Origin: DATKMG01 sp041476565
Lineage (GTDB): Bacteria > Acidobacteriota > Terriglobia > Versatilivoradales > Versatilivoraceae
Assembly: GCA_041476565.1 (NCBI GenBank)
Contig: JBGOTQ010000354.1
Location: forward strand, 1-7,895
Direction: 5' to 3'
DNA length: 7,895 nt
Under the pieces are notes generated by a model. It was not told where the DNA came from, did no database searches, and saw only the letters and a list, made by a program, of their open reading frames with translations. Both the position numbers and the translations under genes were made by a program. Within the stretch, counting starts at the first letter, position 1; the number at the start of each line of letters is the position of its first letter. Below, one piece after another: positions 7,051-7,895 of the stretch.

Positions 7051-7335
7051 GCGAACCTAACCAAGCAACTCGACGTCTTTGCCTTCATTTTCTGTTCCCG
7101 GGTTGAAGAACTGGTCCAAACCACCGGGCTTCCTCTTAGCCGGATTCTAAGTTGCGCTATGGCCCATGAGATGGGGCATTTGCTGATGGGCGACAGACCC
7201 CATTCTTCTCACGGCCTGATGCGCGGCAATTGGGATGGCAAGGACCTTCGATACATGGCCATGCGTCCCTTGAGCTTTCTCCCTCAGGAATCAGCCTTGA
7301 TGCTACCCAAGCTGGAGAGACGGCTGAAAAAATGA
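7051..7335 (+). pseudogene. C-terminal remnant of a small HExxH zinc metalloprotease
   Basis: One frame is open from just after a TGA (7048-7050) to a TGA at 7333-7335, giving 94 residues. It reads FAFIFCSRVEELVQ, then SRILSCAMAHEMGHLLMGD with the zinc motif HEMGH (from 7165), HSSHGLMRGNW, and a charged C-terminus ending ERRLKK. The order AHExGHLL, then HS..G.MR..W, matches a class of small predicted metalloproteases that I associate with acidobacterial genomes, where an N-terminal part precedes the VF..RVEEL segment. Here that part is missing: the frame is closed upstream and I find no continuation in the other frames of 6946-7050. The first in-frame ATG (7159) lies three codons before the histidine and has no ribosome binding site. 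A 5'-truncated, non-expressed gene is most likely; a short expressed peptide cannot be excluded. Confidence 0.65.
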
Positions 7336-7486
7336 GGGACCGAGTTAAAGGGGCTGATAATGGCTAGAGGTCAGTGAAAACGTAGGAGCAGCAGGCGAGT
7401 GTCGTTGGACACCGCCATGACTTGGACGGGGTTTTCATCCGCTGATGTGATCCGACAAAAGGTTAGCTGCACTCTCTCTTGAAAAT
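7336..7486. other. Non-coding stretch, nothing recognised
   Basis: Between the protease remnant and the CTCGTC repeat I see no conserved frame, promoter, RNA gene or strong palindrome. Together with the repeats to its right, this leaves the last 560 bases of the window without a supported gene. Confidence 0.5.
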
Positions 7487-7557
7487 CGTCCTCGTCGTCG
7501 TGCTCGTCCTCGTCCTCAACAAGGAACCTTCCGAGAACGACGACGAGAACGAGGACG
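7487..7557. repeat. CTCGTC-rich imperfect inverted repeat
   Basis: The left arm (7487-7517) is built of CGTCCTCGT/CGTCGTGCTCGT units. The right arm (7532-7557) carries the complementary GAGAACGACGACGAGAACG type units. Over 26 aligned positions 21 match, including a run of nine at the outer end. The centre holds AAGG-AA-CCTT, which can extend the hairpin. The trinucleotide-like composition suggests slippage-generated repeat sequence folded back on itself. Function unknown. Confidence 0.7.
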
Positions 7558-7610
7558 TGCGTGATTCCTTTGGATACTGCAGTCGTGATTGGCTAAGGGT
7601 AGCAAGCCAC

Positions 7611-7770
7611 CATTTTCGTGCGAGGTGGTGCCCCAAGTAGAGGTATGCAAGGCTCTTATGAAAATGCGGGTTTTGGTAGCCACGACAAATCGCTTCTGGT
7701 TTGTCGTGGGTTTTTGACCACATATGAAAAGCCCACGATGAATTCAGAGTACGAATTCATCGTGGCTACC
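7611..7770 (+). repeat. Structured repeat, copy 1 (head plus Y-shaped tail)
   Basis: The head, 7611-7679, starts CATTTTCGTG..GGTGGTG and ends GAAAATGCGGGTTTTGGTAG. The tail, 7675-7770, can fold as a three-way junction. Its outer stem is GGTAG (7675-7679) with CTACC (7766-7770). Arm one is CCACGACAAA (7680-7689) with TTTGTCGTGG (7700-7709). Arm two is CCACGATGAATTC (7733-7745) with GAATTCATCGTGG (7753-7765), and a 23-base linker separates the arms. Arm one is followed by GTTTTTG, so it could also act as a terminator. Because CCACGA and TCGTGG each occur twice, GGTAGCCACGA can instead pair over 11 bp with TCGTGGCTACC. The strand is set arbitrarily. Confidence 0.7.
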
Positions 7771-7775
7771 CCAGC

Positions 7776-7895
7776 CATTTTCATCGGCGGTGGTGAGCTT
7801 GAAAAGGTCATGCGGCACTTTCGTGAAAATGCGGTTCTTGGTGGAGGGTCGCGCTCCGTCGCGACCGCGGCCCCGACAAAGCGGGGCCCTCCAGC
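7776..7895 (+). repeat. Structured repeat, copy 2 (reaches the right edge)
   Basis: The head, 7776-7844, shares CATTTTC....GGTGGTG, a central ATGC and TGAAAATGCGG with copy 1 at an exact offset of 165 bases and without gaps. The tail again folds as a Y but with different sequence. Its outer stem is TGGAG (7842-7846) with CTCCA (7889-7893). Arm one is GGTCGCG (7847-7853) with CGCGACC (7860-7866), loop CTCCGT. Arm two is GGCCCCG (7869-7875) with CGGGGCC (7882-7888). CCAGC occurs at the end of both tails, and after copy 1 the next copy starts at once, so a third copy may follow beyond the window. Confidence 0.7.

Noticed and set aside
6942..7124. 60-codon minus-strand frame whose inner MKAKTSS start resembles a signal peptide
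   Set aside because: It is antisense to the recognisable protease remnant and ends inside the palindrome; the hydrophobic stretch is short and no family is recognised.
7463..7723. 86-codon minus-strand frame
   Set aside because: It runs through the CTCGTC fold-back and the structured repeat, giving low-complexity Ser/Arg/Thr sequence with no ribosome binding site.
7603..7895. Plus-strand frame open to the right edge through both structured repeats (ATG at 7645)
   Set aside because: The 165-base period is a multiple of three, so the frame carries across both copies, but the start lacks a properly spaced ribosome binding site and the hairpins dominate the sequence. It should be re-examined if sequence beyond the window shows a long continuation.
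7487..7895. Possible CRISPR array
   Set aside because: The repeats are palindromic, diverged, 165 bases apart and only two in number; no short identical direct repeats with unique spacers and no cas genes are present.

Overview
The window looks like a stretch of chromosome from an Acidobacteriota-type bacterium. This is an inference from protein style: the HU-like protein, the EGY-like site-2 protease, several Tat-exported enzymes, and a remnant of a small HExxH protease of a kind I associate with that phylum. Base composition looks moderately GC-rich by eye. No rRNA, tRNA, integrase, transposase or CRISPR array is visible.

Layout. (1) Positions 1-718, minus strand: the N-terminal 239 residues of an OPT-family oligopeptide transporter that runs off the left edge. 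(2) Positions 719-1088: a divergent intergenic region with a likely promoter for each neighbour. (3) Positions 1089-1355: a GTG-started HU/IHF-family protein with a near-ideal promoter and ribosome binding site, followed by a hairpin terminator. (4) Positions 1500-2459: a membrane-embedded M50 (site-2 protease-like) metalloprotease. (5) Positions 2573-6903: three same-strand genes, each starting with a twin-arginine signal. They are an MBL-fold hydrolase, a calcineurin-like phosphoesterase and a family 2 glycoside hydrolase. The last two overlap by one base (TAATG) and are probably translationally coupled. (6) Positions 6904-7895: no intact gene. This part holds a long palindrome just after the glycosidase stop codon, the C-terminal remnant of a small HExxH metalloprotease, a CTCGTC-rich inverted repeat, and two diverged same-orientation copies of a structured repeat 165 bases apart, the second reaching the right edge.

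How the genes may work together. Genes 2573-6903 plausibly form an extracytoplasmic hydrolase cluster made of a metal-dependent hydrolase, a phosphoesterase and a glycosidase exported folded through Tat. Their shared substrate, if any, cannot be read from the sequence. The OPT transporter, HU-like protein and S2P protease look like independent housekeeping or accessory units.

Novelty. The coding part is conventional. The least explained part is 7611-7895. There, two copies of one element keep a similar ~70-base head and the same Y-shaped (three-way-junction) fold in the tail, although the tail sequences differ completely. This suggests a structured repeat family that may continue past the window.
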